Assembly: GCF_024349785.1 (NCBI RefSeq)
Contig: NZ_AP018817.1
Span: 2,325,501-2,389,500 of the forward strand
Source: Sphingomonas bisphenolicum
Lineage (GTDB): Bacteria; Pseudomonadota; Alphaproteobacteria; Sphingomonadales; Sphingomonadaceae
Length of the DNA stretch: 64,000 bases
Direction of reading: 5' to 3'
The position numbers and the translations under genes are program-made. Shown here one piece after another: positions 10,310 to 20,315 of this stretch. The notes under the pieces were generated by a model, which searched no databases, was not told where the DNA came from, and saw nothing but the letters and a program-made list of their open reading frames with translations. Each line of letters begins with the position of its first letter. Within the stretch, counting starts at the first letter, position 1.

Positions 10310-11856
10310 TGGACGGCTTCCCCATCCTTTCCCTGATGATGGCAGTGCCGATGGCCGGGGCCATCGCCTGCCTGTTCGCGGGCGCGAATAATGCGCGCTG
10401 GATCGCGTTGATCGCGACGCTGGTCGATTTCGTCCTGGGCATCGTCCTGTGGATGAATTTCGACCAGGGCGGGCTGCAATGGCAGTTCCAGGAATATGCG
10501 CCGATCTTCGGTCGCTTCGCCTGGGCGCTGGGTATCGACGGGATCGCGCTGATGCTGATCGCGTTGACCGTATTCCTGATGCCGATCTGCATCGGCGCTA
10601 GCTGGAACGCGATCAACAAGCGCGTCGGCGAATATATGGCGGCCTTCCTGTTCATGGAGGTGCTGATGATCGGCGTCTTCACGGCGCAGGATCTCTACCT
10701 CTTCTACATCATGTTCGAAGCCGGCCTGATCCCGATGTATCTCATCATCGGCATCTGGGGTGGCGCGGACCGCATCTACGCTTCGTATAAATTCTTCCTC
10801 TACACGCTGCTCGGCTCGGTTTTGATGCTGATCGCGATGATGTGGATGGTGCATGAAGCGGGCACGACCGAAATTCCGGCGCTGATGGCCTATAATTTCG
10901 ACCCGCATGTCCAGACCTGGCTGTTCCTCGCCTTCTTCGCCAGCTTTGCGGTGAAGATGCCGATGTGGCCGGTCCATACCTGGCTGCCCGACGCGCACGT
11001 GCAGGCGCCGACCGCCGGTTCGGTCATTCTGGCTGGCGTGCTGCTGAAGATGGGTGGTTACGGCTTCATCCGCTTCTCGCTGCCGATGTTCCCCGAAGCC
11101 TCGGCGCAGCTTGCGCCGCTGGTCTGGGGCCTGTCGATGGTCGCGGTGGTCTACACCTCGCTGGTCGCGCTGGTGCAGTCGGATATGAAGAAGCTGATCG
11201 CCTATTCGTCGGTCGCGCATATGGCGATCGTCACGATCGGTCTGTTCGCCTTCAATCAGGCGGGTATCGAGGGCGCGATGATGGTCATGCTGGGCCATGG
11301 CCTGGTCGCAGGCGCGCTGTTCCTGTGCGTCGGGGTGGTCTACGACCGCCTGCATACCCGTGAGATCAATCGCTATGGCGGCTTGAGCATCAACATGCCG
11401 CGCTATGCCGTGCTGTTCCTGTTCTTCACCATGGCGTCGGTCGGCCTGCCCGGCACGTCCAACTTCGTCGGTGAATTCCTGTCCTTGATGGGCGTGTATC
11501 AGGCGTCGAGCTGGGTGGCGCTGGTCTGCACGACGGGCATCATCCTGGGCGCAGCCTATATGCTCTACCTCTATCGCCGCATCTGCTACGGCGATCAGGT
11601 CAATGCCGATGCCGCCGCCATGCCCGATCTGTCGATCCGGGAGTTCTGGTTGATGGCGCCGATCGCGGCCGTTGTGCTGTGGATGGGCGTCTATCCCGAA
11701 AGCTTCCTGGCGCCCATGCGGTCCGACATCCGCGCGCTCGAGGCGCGTCTCGCCCCTGCGGCTCCCGCAGGAGATTCCAAGATCAAGATGGGTGCGCCCA
11801 AGCCAGCAAGCGAGGGCCATCATGAAGAAGCACCGGCGCACGGGGAGGCGCACTAA
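10309..11856 (+). CDS. nuoM: NADH-quinone oxidoreductase subunit M (ND4 antiporter-like)
   Basis: A 515-residue membrane subunit with the antiporter fold. Recognisable segments are [19 protein letters not shown] (membrane glutamate), [20 protein letters not shown] and [13 protein letters not shown]-like sequence near the C-terminus ([18 protein letters not shown]). A hydrophilic tail with several histidines follows the last helix. Translationally coupled to nuoL and nuoN by one-base TAATG overlaps. Confidence 0.98.
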   Translation: MDGFPILSLMMAVPMAGAIACLFAGANNARWIALIATLVDFVLGIVLWMNFDQGGLQWQFQEYAPIFGRFAWALGIDGIALMLIALTVFLMPICIGASWNAINKRVGEYMAAFLFMEVLMIGVFTAQDLYLFYIMFEAGLIPMYLIIGIWGGADRIYASYKFFLYTLLGSVLMLIAMMWMVHEAGTTEIPALMAYNFDPHVQTWLFLAFFASFAVKMPMWPVHTWLPDAHVQAPTAGSVILAGVLLKMGGYGFIRFSLPMFPEASAQLAPLVWGLSMVAVVYTSLVALVQSDMKKLIAYSSVAHMAIVTIGLFAFNQAGIEGAMMVMLGHGLVAGALFLCVGVVYDRLHTREINRYGGLSINMPRYAVLFLFFTMASVGLPGTSNFVGEFLSLMGVYQASSWVALVCTTGIILGAAYMLYLYRRICYGDQVNADAAAMPDLSIREFWLMAPIAAVVLWMGVYPESFLAPMRSDIRALEARLAPAAPAGDSKIKMGAPKPASEGHHEEAPAHGEAH

Positions 11857-13292
11857 TGGTTGACTCCGCTTCCCTTCTGGCGGTCCTGCCGGAACTCATT
11901 CTGACGGCGGGCGGCCTTGTGCTGATGCTGGTCGCGGCCTTTGGCGGCGATGGCTCGGCCCGTGTCGTCAACTGGCTGTCGGTGATCACCCTGGCGATCG
12001 CGGGCCTGGCTTTGTCCTGTTCGCTCGCCCATGGTCCGGACGCCTTTGACGGCCTGTACCGCGCCGACGCCTTCTCCGTCTTCGCCAAGGCGCTGATCTA
12101 TGGCGCTGCCGCTGCGGCCATCCTGCTCGCCCCGCGCTTCTTCTCGGTCGATGGTGCGCCGCGTCCCGAATATCCGGTTCTGATCCTGTTCGCCGCTATC
12201 GGCATGGGCATGATGGTGTCGGCGGGCGACATGTTGACGCTCTATGTCGGCCTGGAGATGAACAGCCTGGCCTCCTATGTGCTGGCCAGCTTCATGCGGC
12301 AGGATGAACGCTCTTCGGAGGCGGGCCTCAAATATTTCGTGCTGGGTTCGCTTGCCAGTGGCATCCTGCTCTACGGCATCTCGCTGCTCTATGGCTTCAC
12401 CGGCAGCACCGGGTTCGACGGCATCGCCGTGGCGCTCGGTGATGGCGTGTCGAAGGGCGAGTTGTTCGGCCTGGTGTTCGTGCTGGCAGGCCTCGCCTTC
12501 AAGATCAGCGCCGTGCCGTTCCATATGTGGACGCCCGACGTCTATGAAGGTGCGCCGACCCCGGTCACGACCTTCTTCGCCAGTGCGCCCAAGGTCGCCG
12601 CGATGGGTCTGACCGTTCGCGTCGCGATCGAGGCATTGGGACCGGCTGGCCTCGACTGGCAGCAGATCGTGATCTTTGTCGCCCTCGCCTCGATCCTCTT
12701 CGGCGCTGTCGCGGCGATCGGCCAGACCAACATCAAGCGTCTGATGGCCTATTCGTCGATCAACAATGTCGGCTTCGCGCTGATTGGCCTGGCTGCGGGC
12801 ACGCCTGCCGGTGTCGCCGGCACGATGAGCTATATGGCCATTTACGTGCTGATGACGATCGGTGCTTTCGCCTGCATCCTGCAAATGCGCGATGCCGACG
12901 GCAAGCCGATCGAAACCATCGCCAGCCTTGCGGGCCTGTCGCAGTCGCGCAAGGGTCTGGCCGCCGCGCTCGCCATCTTCATGTTCTCGATGGCTGGCAT
13001 CCCGCCGCTCTTCGGCTTCTGGGCGAAGTTCCTGGTCTTCGACGCCGCGGTCGCCGCGGGCCTGACCGCACTGGCCGCCTTCGGCATCGCCGCCTCGGTG
13101 ATCGGCGCCTTCTATTATCTCAAGATCATCAAAACGATGTATTTCGACGAACCGACCGTCGCCTATGAGGCCAAGGGCGGCCCGGTCGAGAATATCGTCT
13201 TGACGGCCTGCGCCGTGGTGATCGTGCTGGGCTATCTGCTCAACCCCGTACTGGATCAGGCGAGCGCTGCCGCGGCAGCGTCGCTCTTCTGA
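11856..13292 (+). CDS. nuoN: NADH-quinone oxidoreductase subunit N (ND2 antiporter-like)
   Basis: A 478-residue membrane subunit, the antiporter-like unit nearest NuoK. Conserved segments include TLYVGLEMNSLASYVLASF with the pump glutamate, AVPFHMWTPDVYEGAPTPVT and FMFSMAGIPPLFGFWAKF. It is the last nuo gene; its stop TGA (13290–13292) overlaps the apparent start of birA, so the transcript probably continues into the birA–coaX–rnj set. Confidence 0.98.
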   Translation: MVDSASLLAVLPELILTAGGLVLMLVAAFGGDGSARVVNWLSVITLAIAGLALSCSLAHGPDAFDGLYRADAFSVFAKALIYGAAAAAILLAPRFFSVDGAPRPEYPVLILFAAIGMGMMVSAGDMLTLYVGLEMNSLASYVLASFMRQDERSSEAGLKYFVLGSLASGILLYGISLLYGFTGSTGFDGIAVALGDGVSKGELFGLVFVLAGLAFKISAVPFHMWTPDVYEGAPTPVTTFFASAPKVAAMGLTVRVAIEALGPAGLDWQQIVIFVALASILFGAVAAIGQTNIKRLMAYSSINNVGFALIGLAAGTPAGVAGTMSYMAIYVLMTIGAFACILQMRDADGKPIETIASLAGLSQSRKGLAAALAIFMFSMAGIPPLFGFWAKFLVFDAAVAAGLTALAAFGIAASVIGAFYYLKIIKTMYFDEPTVAYEAKGGPVENIVLTACAVVIVLGYLLNPVLDQASAAAAASLF

Positions 13293-13996
13293 CGCTGCTG
13301 CGCTTCGTCGAGGAAACCGGCTCCACCAACGCCGACATGCTGGCGTTGGCGGGGCAGGGGGCGGCTGACGGCATGTGGCTGCGTGCGGGTCGCCAGACCG
13401 GGGGCAGGGGCCGCATGGGACGTGCCTGGGAAAGCCCGGACGGCAATCTCTATTGCTCCACGCTGGTCCGGTTGCAGTCGAACGATCCGTTGCCCCATAC
13501 GCTGGCGCTGGTCGCCGCCAATGCAGTGCACGCGCTGGTTGCGCCACTCTGCCATGGGCAGGCGCGGATCAAATGGCCCAACGACATATTGGTCGACGGC
13601 GCCAAGATCGCCGGCATCCTGCTGGAGCGTGCAGGGGACGCGATCGTGGTGGGCATCGGCATCAACGTCACCGACCATCCCGAAGGACTGGATCGCCCCG
13701 TTACCAGCCTGACAGCACAAGGCGCGGCGAATGTGCAGGCACACGCGCTTCTCGATCGACTGGCGCAGCTATTCAGCCATTGGCTCTCCATCTGGCGCGC
13801 GCAGGGCATTGATCCGATCCGCACCCACTGGCTGCTCAACGCTCACCCGACCGGCACGGCGATGCGCGTCGTGCAACCCGATGGCGGGGCGATCGAAGGT
13901 ACGTTCGACACGCTCGACCGCCACGGCATGTTGATCCTGCGCTTGGCGAATGGGCAGAGCCATGCCATTCACGCGGGCGACATCATTCTCAACTGA
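13289..13996 (+). CDS. birA: biotin–[acetyl-CoA-carboxylase] ligase
   Basis: A biotin protein ligase of about 235 residues without the N-terminal repressor helix-turn-helix, so a class I enzyme that activates biotin and attaches it to biotin-carboxyl-carrier protein. Diagnostic motifs are ETGSTN, then [18 protein letters not shown] (adenylate-binding loop) and [19 protein letters not shown]. No in-frame ATG, GTG or TTG exists before ETGSTN: the first ATG (13337) lies beyond it and would delete this binding motif. The only plausible start is CTG at 13289, overlapping the nuoN stop as CTGA, analogous to the ATGA and GTGA junctions elsewhere in this operon. The assignment is firm; the start codon is inferred. 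Confidence 0.9.
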   Translation: MTLLRFVEETGSTNADMLALAGQGAADGMWLRAGRQTGGRGRMGRAWESPDGNLYCSTLVRLQSNDPLPHTLALVAANAVHALVAPLCHGQARIKWPNDILVDGAKIAGILLERAGDAIVVGIGINVTDHPEGLDRPVTSLTAQGAANVQAHALLDRLAQLFSHWLSIWRAQGIDPIRTHWLLNAHPTGTAMRVVQPDGGAIEGTFDTLDRHGMLILRLANGQSHAIHAGDIILN

Positions 13997-14006
13997 AGGA
14001 CGAGCC

Positions 14007-14786
14007 ATGCTTCTCGCGATCGACGCGGGTAACACCAATGTCGTTTTCGCGCTGCTCGACGGGCGCGAAATCCGGGCACGCTGGCGGATCGCCACCGATC
14101 CGCGGCGCACCGCCGATGAATATGCCGTCTGGTTGAACCAGTTGCTGCAACTGGAAGGCTATGCCATCGCCGATGTCGATGCCGTCATCATCGCCACGGT
14201 GGTGCCGCGCGCGCTGCATAATCTGCAAGTGCTGGCCGATAAATATTTCAAGACGCCGGCGCTGATTGCGGGTCAAGGCTCCGTCGAATGGGGCATCGAA
14301 CTGGACGTTGCCGAGCCGGCGTCGGTGGGCGCCGACCGGGTTGTAAACGCGATCGCCGCGCACCATCTTTACGCAGGCGACCTGATCGTCATCGATTTCG
14401 GTACGGCGACGACCTTCGACGTGGTGGATTATCGTGGCGCGTATAAGGGCGGCATCATCGCGCCGGGGATCAACCTTTCGCTCGATGCGCTGGTAGCGGC
14501 CGCGGCGAAGCTGCCAAAGATCGCGATTACCGCGCCTGAAGATCGATCGGTTATCGGCCGAACGACCGAAGCGCAGATGCATATCGGCGTCTTCTGGGGC
14601 TATGTGGCGATGATGGAGGGGCTGGTCGCCCGCATGAGGGCCGAGATCGGCCGACCGACCAGAGTGATTTCGACGGGGGGGCTGGCGGTCCTCTTCAATG
14701 ACAATAGCGATATTTTCGATGCGATCGCGCCGGACCTGACGGTTCAGGGCCTCGCGCTGATGCACGAACGGAGTTTGAAAACATAA
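14007..14786 (+). CDS. coaX: type III pantothenate kinase
   Basis: A 259-residue ASKHA-fold kinase catalysing the first step of coenzyme A synthesis. The N-terminal phosphate loop [19 protein letters not shown] carries the family DxGNT signature, and the second motif is [27 protein letters not shown] use ATG 14007, preceded by AAGGA, rather than an upstream in-frame ATG inside birA. The stop shares its last base with the start of the RNase J gene. Confidence 0.97.
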   Translation: MLLAIDAGNTNVVFALLDGREIRARWRIATDPRRTADEYAVWLNQLLQLEGYAIADVDAVIIATVVPRALHNLQVLADKYFKTPALIAGQGSVEWGIELDVAEPASVGADRVVNAIAAHHLYAGDLIVIDFGTATTFDVVDYRGAYKGGIIAPGINLSLDALVAAAAKLPKIAITAPEDRSVIGRTTEAQMHIGVFWGYVAMMEGLVARMRAEIGRPTRVISTGGLAVLFNDNSDIFDAIAPDLTVQGLALMHERSLKT

Positions 14787-16423
14787 TGACACCCAAGGAT
14801 GAACTGATCTTCCTGGCCCTCGGCGGGTCGGGCGAGATCGGCATGAATGTCAATCTCTACGGTTGCCAGGGCAAATGGGTCATGGTCGACCTCGGCATGA
14901 CCTTCGGTGACCCTAGCTATCCCGGCATCGAACTGGTGCTGCCGGATTTGAGCTTCATCGAGGAGCGCCGCGACGACCTGCTCGGCATCGTCCTGACGCA
15001 CGGGCATGAGGATCATATCGGTGCGATTCCCTATCTCGCCGCCGATCTCGGCGTTCCGCTCTATGCCACGCCGTTCACGGCGGGCCTCATTCGCCTTAAG
15101 CTGGAAGAAGAAGGCCTCTCGAAGGAGGTCAAGCTGCATGTCATCCCGAATGAAGGCAGCTTCAATCTCGGCCCGTTCGGCTTCCGCTACGTGCCGCTCG
15201 CTCATTCGATTCCCGAAGGCAATGCCGTGCTGATCGATACGCCCTATGGTCGTATCTTTCACACCGGCGACTGGAAGCTGGACGAACAGCCCCTGCTGGG
15301 CCAGCCCTCCACCCCGGCCGAACTGACCGCCATCGGCGACGAAGGCGTGCTGGCGCTGGTGTGCGACAGCACCAACGTCTTCAATGACAAGGCCAGCGGC
15401 TCCGAAGGCGATGTGCGCGAAGGGTTGATGAAGACCGTGGCGGACGCCAAGGGGCGCGTGCTGGTCACGACCTTCGCTTCCAACGCGGCGCGCGTGCAGA
15501 CGCTGGGCGAGGTTGCCGCGGCGACCGGGCGCAAAGTGTGCGTGGCGGGCCGTTCGCTCGATCGCATCATCAGCACCGCCAAGGCGGCGGGCTATCTCAA
15601 GGATTTTCCGCCGACCGTCGACTGGGACGATGTGATGCATCTGCCGCGCAGCGAGGTGATGATTATCGCCACCGGCGGCCAGGGCGAAGTGCGGGCGGCG
15701 CTCGCCCGCATCGCGTTCGACAGCCATCCGATCAAGCTGGCGGAAGGCGACACGGTCGTCTTCTCCTCCAAGCAGATACCCGGCAACGAGATCGCCATCG
15801 GCCGCATCCAGAATGCGCTGGCGCAGAAGAATATCCTGATGGTCACCGACCGCCAGGCCGAAGTGCATGTGTCCGGCCATCCCGGCCGCCCCGAGCTCGA
15901 AGCCATGTATCGCTGGATACGCCCGGAAATCCTGCTGCCGGTCCATGGCGAGCGTCGCCATATGGCGGAACAGGCCCGGCTCGGCATCACCAGCGGCATC
16001 CGCCATGCGGTGGTTCAGTCGAACGGCGATGTGCTGCGCCTGGCGCCCGGTGCGCCGACGATCATCGGCCATCAGGATACCGGCCGCCTGGTGTTGGACG
16101 GCGACGTCATCCTGCCCGCCGACGGCGCGACGATCAATGAAAGACGCAAGCTGGGTCTCCATGGGCAGATCAGCGTCGCGGTAGCGATCGACCGCAAAGG
16201 CAAGCTGATCGGCCAGCCCGCATTGCGCACGCAAGGCGTACCCGTGGAGGAGGACAAGGCGGCATTCCTGGCCGAAGCGGCCGATGAAGCCGCCGCCGCC
16301 GTGCCCAAGGGATCGCTGGAGGAAGAGGCGTTGCGCGAACGCGTGCGTCTGGCCGTACGTCGCACCGCAACCCGCTGGACCGGCAAGAAGCCGATAGTGG
16401 ACGTGCTGCTGGTTCGGGCCTAG
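14786..16423 (+). CDS. rnj: ribonuclease J
   Basis: A 545-residue metallo-beta-lactamase/beta-CASP nuclease for RNA maturation and 5'-3' decay. The zinc-binding motif HGHEDH is at residues 72–77, and GDWKLDEQP supplies a later aspartate. The beta-CASP part includes CDSTNVF and ATGGQGE. The position downstream of birA and coaX is a known alphaproteobacterial arrangement. The gene starts on a TAATG overlap and is of normal length. Confidence 0.96.
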   Translation: MTPKDELIFLALGGSGEIGMNVNLYGCQGKWVMVDLGMTFGDPSYPGIELVLPDLSFIEERRDDLLGIVLTHGHEDHIGAIPYLAADLGVPLYATPFTAGLIRLKLEEEGLSKEVKLHVIPNEGSFNLGPFGFRYVPLAHSIPEGNAVLIDTPYGRIFHTGDWKLDEQPLLGQPSTPAELTAIGDEGVLALVCDSTNVFNDKASGSEGDVREGLMKTVADAKGRVLVTTFASNAARVQTLGEVAAATGRKVCVAGRSLDRIISTAKAAGYLKDFPPTVDWDDVMHLPRSEVMIIATGGQGEVRAALARIAFDSHPIKLAEGDTVVFSSKQIPGNEIAIGRIQNALAQKNILMVTDRQAEVHVSGHPGRPELEAMYRWIRPEILLPVHGERRHMAEQARLGITSGIRHAVVQSNGDVLRLAPGAPTIIGHQDTGRLVLDGDVILPADGATINERRKLGLHGQISVAVAIDRKGKLIGQPALRTQGVPVEEDKAAFLAEAADEAAAAVPKGSLEEEALRERVRLAVRRTATRWTGKKPIVDVLLVRA

Positions 16424-16432
16424 TTACGTTCC

Positions 16433-16702
16433 ATGAACCTATACGCCATCTTCGCTATCTATTTCCTGATGTGGGTGATCAGCGCCTTCATCATGCTCCC
16501 CTTCGGCATTCGCACGCCCGATGAAACCGGCGAAGTGCTGCTGAAGGGGCAGGCGGACAGCGCGCCCAGCAACTTCCGGCCCGGTCTGGTCATGCTGCGC
16601 GCGACCATATTGGCGACGATTCTGTTCGGTCTCTATTACGCCAACTATGTGCAGGGTTGGGTGACGCTGGACATGCTGCCAGGTTACCGCAGCGCCCGAT
16701 GA
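16433..16702 (+). CDS. DUF1467 family membrane protein
   Basis: An 89-residue protein with two predicted helices (about residues 5–25 and 54–72) separated by a short loop containing FGIRTPDETGEVLLKGQADSAP, the core signature I associate with DUF1467. Function is not known. It starts 9 bases after the RNase J gene and overlaps the next gene by four bases (ATGA at 16699), so it is part of the same operon. Confidence 0.85.
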   Translation: MNLYAIFAIYFLMWVISAFIMLPFGIRTPDETGEVLLKGQADSAPSNFRPGLVMLRATILATILFGLYYANYVQGWVTLDMLPGYRSAR

Positions 16703-17160
16703 GCGGGCAGGCGGCGCAGATTATACGCGCTGCTGCCGGTCACGCACCGTTCTGGGCGCGGATGCGCGCCGCGCTCTGGCCGGATGCGTCCGTCGCCGAT
16801 CATCATGACGACATTGCCGATATGATGGCGAACGGAGGCGATCTTGTTGCCTTCGTCGCTCTTGATGATCGGGGTGACGCGATCGCCTTTGTCGAGGCAT
16901 CGCTGCGCCGCGATTATGTAAACGGTTGCGACACCAGTCCGGTCGTTTTTGTCGAAGGTCTTTATGTGACGCCTGCGGTGCGGCACGAAGGCATAGCGAA
17001 AGCCCTGATCGATGCCGTCGCGATCTGGGGACAGGCCATGGGCTGCACGGAAATGGCGTCGGACGCGGACATTGGCAATCTGGCCAGCCACGCCTTTCAT
17101 CGGGCCGCCTGCTTCGTCGAAACAGAGCGGGTCGTCTACTTCCGCAAAGCGCTCGATTAA
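16699..17160 (+). CDS. GNAT acetyltransferase resembling AAC(6') aminoglycoside acetyltransferases
   Basis: A 153-residue GNAT-fold protein. The acetyl-CoA-binding motif is in VEGLYVTPAVRHEGIAKALI. More specific similarity to chromosomal AAC(6')-I enzymes of Acinetobacter and Serratia type is seen from memory: LEASIR/YVNG/TSPVGFLEG-like sequence (here EASLRRDYVNGCDTSPVVF), CTEMASDADIGNLASHAFHR, and the ending ETERVVYFRKAL. The start is ATG 16699 overlapping the DUF1467 stop. Whether it acetylates aminoglycosides in this host is not shown by sequence; the operon context with housekeeping genes suggests an old chromosomal gene rather than acquired resistance. Confidence 0.8.
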   Translation: MSGQAAQIIRAAAGHAPFWARMRAALWPDASVADHHDDIADMMANGGDLVAFVALDDRGDAIAFVEASLRRDYVNGCDTSPVVFVEGLYVTPAVRHEGIAKALIDAVAIWGQAMGCTEMASDADIGNLASHAFHRAACFVETERVVYFRKALD

Positions 17161-17170
17161 ACGGCAGAAG

Positions 17171-19843
17171 TTACTGCCGCAGTCGTTCGATCGCCTGTGC
17201 GAGAGCGACATAGAGCTTGCCCATGTCGGACGAAAGCACCGCAACGCCCAGTGCATTGCCGTCGCGCGCCGACAGGATGATCCGCAACATCGCCTCGAAA
17301 TCATGGATATAGCGATTCACATGATCGCGAAACTCGGCGTCATTGTCATAATGGAGCGCGATTTCCCGCGATTCGCCCGCATCCAGCAACTTCACCGCGC
17401 GGCGGGTAAAGACACCGCGATCGCCCTTCAAATAAGCCGACCAGGCCGAGTCGGTGACATCGTTGGACAGGATCTTGGCGACGTCGATCGCCGTGCTATT
17501 GAGCGATTCGATCAGCAAGGCGGATCGCCGGGCGAAATGATCGCGATCGCGGCTTTCCGATGCGCGTTCTGCTTCCCCAATCCGCTGTTCGACGCTGGCA
17601 CTGGTATCGGCGATCGTCAGCAACTGGCGGGTGAGGCGTTCGGATGCCTGATGCGCTGCCTTGACCGCTTCTTCCGCGACCCGCGCAACCTGTTCGATCT
17701 GCGCCGTCACCTTTTCGCCGATCACGGCCTGTAGAGCTTCGTCGCTGGCCTGCGCCAATTGCTGCGCGGCATCGGGGATGGCGCGGCCCAGCGCCTGACG
17801 CGCGCGTTCCGCCGCCTGATCGGCCGTATCCTTGACCCGCAGCAGCGCTGTCACCAGCAATGGCCCGGCGCCTTCGGTAATGCGTGTCGCGTCCTGATGC
17901 GCGGCGTCGAGCGTCGTGCGCAGGCGCTCCACCAGCCCGCGATTCGCTTCCAGTCCGCCTTGCGTACTCTCCAGCCACTCGGTCAGGCGGCTGCCCTGGC
18001 CACGCAACATTTCCTCGGCTTCCGCGGTGCGGCCCACCAGCGCTTCGGAAATCGCCTCCAGCCGCTCCATTTCGGGTGCGGTGCTGCCCAGCAGGGTTCT
18101 GCTCTGCTCCAGTCGGGCATCGAATCGTTCGAGCGCGGCGGGATAGGTTTCGTCCAGCTCCCGCACACTCGAATCGAGCGCGACCAGCAAGGTTTCGGCG
18201 CATCCGATCAGCTTTTCCGCGGTCATGCCGCCCGCCGACAGCGCCTTGTCGATTCGCAGCGTTTCTTCGGTCATGCGGACGAGCGCGCCGGTCAGGCGTT
18301 CACCGCGCGCCAGGGCGCTGTCCTCCAGTGCGGCGAAGCGGCCTTCGGTCGAAGCGATGGTGTCGTGCAGGCTGCTATGCAGGCTCGACATCAGGCTACG
18401 CTGGCCTTCGATCATGTCGTTGACCTGATGCAGGCGGCTTTCGACGTCGCCGATCGAATCGCTGAGGCCGGCGACGGTGTCGTCTCCAATCGCGGTCAGG
18501 CTTTCGCGCGAGCGGGCGATCAAGGCGTCGAGTGTCGCCGCCTGGCTGGTCAGGCCGCCGTCGGTGACAGCGAGCGTTTCCTGCGCCTGCTGCAACGCAA
18601 CGTCGAGGCGACGACGCAGGTCCGTTTCCATCGACTCCATGTCGCGCTCGAATAGGGTAAGCGCCTCCTCGCTTGCCCCGCTGATGCCGGTCCGGGCCGC
18701 AGCCACCAGCGCTTCCAACGCTTCGGTACGACGGGACAAGGCCTCGTCGGTGGACGCCATGGCGTCCTTCATTCTACTCAGTGCGCTGTCCGTGCGTTCG
18801 CGCAGATCATGTTCGGTGCTATCGAGATCATGGGTCAGCGTCTGGCGGACCTGCGCGCTGGTTTCGGCCATGCCGGTCTGCGCTGCTTCGACCAGCGTGT
18901 TCAGAGCCGTGGCATGGGCTTCCAGATCCTGGCGACTGCGATCCATCGCCTGTCGCGCGCTCTGGGCGGTAGCGTCGATCCGGCCTGCGGCGATCTCGGC
19001 CATGCCAGTGACCTCCTCGGTCGCTGTTCGGGTCGTTTCCTGCAATTGCGTCAACTGGCTGGACAGGCTCTTGGTAGCGGAAAGTGTCCGCGCGCGCGCG
19101 TCATCGGACAGTTCGGCAAGGGCGTGGAGGCGGGCCTCCAGCGTGTCGATCCGTTCGGCCAGCGCATGGCCATTGTCCATCATCTGCGCCGTCATGCGGC
19201 CGGTGCGGTCCTCCAGTTCGGGGATCGATCCGATCAGCATGTCCATCCGCGCCACCAGCGCCATCGCGGCGCGCTCGGCCGTTTCCGCCCGCTCGGCCGT
19301 GGTGTGGGCGCGCGCGGCGATCAGTTCGGCGGATGCTTCCATATTGCTGCTGGCGGCCGCGCCATAGCTGTCGAGCAATTCCGCCTGGTCCTGCATCGCC
19401 TGCCGCGCGGTCTCCAACTGACTGCTGATACGGCCCAGGCGCAGTTCCAGCAGGTCGGCCTCGGTACGTAGCGCACGCGCGGTGTCGAGATAGCGACGCG
19501 ATTCGGCGCGGCTGTTGCGGACCAGCAGCATATAGCCCACGCCCAGGAGGATCAGGGGAATGGCGAGCGTGACGATGGCGTTGGCCCAGGCGAACGGACC
19601 TGCGGCCAGATCGCCGGAGGTTGCGATCGCCCAGCCAGCAAAGCCGATCCAGCCGACCGCCAGAACCAGCAGACCCCAGCGAATGCGCTTTATCGTGCCG
19701 TCGCCGGCATCTTCCGCCGCATCATTCTCGTCAATATCGAGAACGGCTTGTTTCAAAAGCAAAATGTCGTCCGTCTGCGACTCGTTGCCGGTCGCGGTTT
19801 GTTCGTCTCGCCAGAACTCGACGATGGTGCTGCCCCCTGTCAT
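17171..19843 (-). CDS. large coiled-coil inner-membrane protein, function unknown
   Basis: An 890-residue protein with an acidic N-terminal cytoplasmic segment, two predicted transmembrane helices (about residues 52–72 and 84–107) and then some 600 residues of Ala/Glu/Arg/Leu-rich, heptad-like helical sequence resembling methyl-accepting or apolipoprotein-type coiled coils. No MCP signalling tip, HAMP or kinase motif is visible. The last about 120 residues (from DRDHFARRSALLIESLNS to the end) look globular and are the likely conserved domain. It is convergent with the acetyltransferase gene and divergent from the Hpt-like gene. I do not assign a function; a role in envelope or polar organisation would be speculation. 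Confidence 0.85.
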   Translation of the reverse strand: MTGGSTIVEFWRDEQTATGNESQTDDILLLKQAVLDIDENDAAEDAGDGTIKRIRWGLLVLAVGWIGFAGWAIATSGDLAAGPFAWANAIVTLAIPLILLGVGYMLLVRNSRAESRRYLDTARALRTEADLLELRLGRISSQLETARQAMQDQAELLDSYGAAASSNMEASAELIAARAHTTAERAETAERAAMALVARMDMLIGSIPELEDRTGRMTAQMMDNGHALAERIDTLEARLHALAELSDDARARTLSATKSLSSQLTQLQETTRTATEEVTGMAEIAAGRIDATAQSARQAMDRSRQDLEAHATALNTLVEAAQTGMAETSAQVRQTLTHDLDSTEHDLRERTDSALSRMKDAMASTDEALSRRTEALEALVAAARTGISGASEEALTLFERDMESMETDLRRRLDVALQQAQETLAVTDGGLTSQAATLDALIARSRESLTAIGDDTVAGLSDSIGDVESRLHQVNDMIEGQRSLMSSLHSSLHDTIASTEGRFAALEDSALARGERLTGALVRMTEETLRIDKALSAGGMTAEKLIGCAETLLVALDSSVRELDETYPAALERFDARLEQSRTLLGSTAPEMERLEAISEALVGRTAEAEEMLRGQGSRLTEWLESTQGGLEANRGLVERLRTTLDAAHQDATRITEGAGPLLVTALLRVKDTADQAAERARQALGRAIPDAAQQLAQASDEALQAVIGEKVTAQIEQVARVAEEAVKAAHQASERLTRQLLTIADTSASVEQRIGEAERASESRDRDHFARRSALLIESLNSTAIDVAKILSNDVTDSAWSAYLKGDRGVFTRRAVKLLDAGESREIALHYDNDAEFRDHVNRYIHDFEAMLRIILSARDGNALGVAVLSSDMGKLYVALAQAIERLRQ

Positions 19844-19923
19844 GTCATCATCCTAGCATCTTTTCCGCCGACGCAAATGCCCTGTTACCAAAACTTAACG
19901 CAAGCCCGATAGCGTCTGTCGCC

Positions 19924-20226
19924 ATGTCCTATGATCCTGGCGCCCTTCATGCCGCATTGGCCGCCGCCGTCGGCGAAGACAGCGCGCTGATCGCAGACCT
20001 GCGGGTCGCTTTCCTGGAAAGTGCTGCGCGACAGCTCGACCTGCTGGGCCGGGCACGCTGCGACGCCAATTGGGAGCTCGCCGCCTGGCGGCTCAAGGGA
20101 TTAGCGGCCAGCTTCGGCCTCACCGCATTGATGGCGCTGGCCGACGAGGCGGCCGCCGCTGCGCCTGGCGATCCGCGCGTGCTTCGTCGTCTCCAAGCGG
20201 CGCTGGCGGGGCTCGATCAAACTTGA
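19924..20226 (+). CDS. Hpt-domain-like protein lacking the phosphoacceptor histidine
   Basis: A 100-residue all-helical protein with the layout of a histidine phosphotransfer domain. The signature normally reading AHxLKG is here AAWRLKGLAASFGL (about residues 57–70): the phospho-histidine position is tryptophan (codon TGG). The rest of the helix and the following LMALADEAAAAAPG fit the family. It is the first gene of a (+) block with the DUF2336 protein and the kinase-like protein. Without the histidine it cannot relay phosphate in the usual way and may act by binding. The family call is moderate because the protein is short. Confidence 0.7.
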   Translation: MSYDPGALHAALAAAVGEDSALIADLRVAFLESAARQLDLLGRARCDANWELAAWRLKGLAASFGLTALMALADEAAAAAPGDPRVLRRLQAALAGLDQT

Positions 20227-20315
20227 TCGGCCGCCGCTGAAAGCCTTGCTTGCGCGAAGCGCTCCGCCTTGCGAAAAGGTCGCCGCACAACAATCGGGTC
20301 CACAAGCGTAACGAC

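Noticed and set aside
13337-13996. birA starting at ATG 13337
   Set aside because: This start would remove the ETGSTN motif needed for biotin binding; the upstream CTG is preferred.
17171-19843. Methyl-accepting chemotaxis protein
   Set aside because: The coiled-coil composition is similar, but there is no periplasmic sensor, HAMP domain or conserved signalling tip.
19880-19900. CtrA-like site (TTAC…TTAAC) upstream of the Hpt-like gene
   Set aside because: The spacing is one base short of the TTAA-N7-TTAA consensus and the first half differs, so it is not good enough to call.
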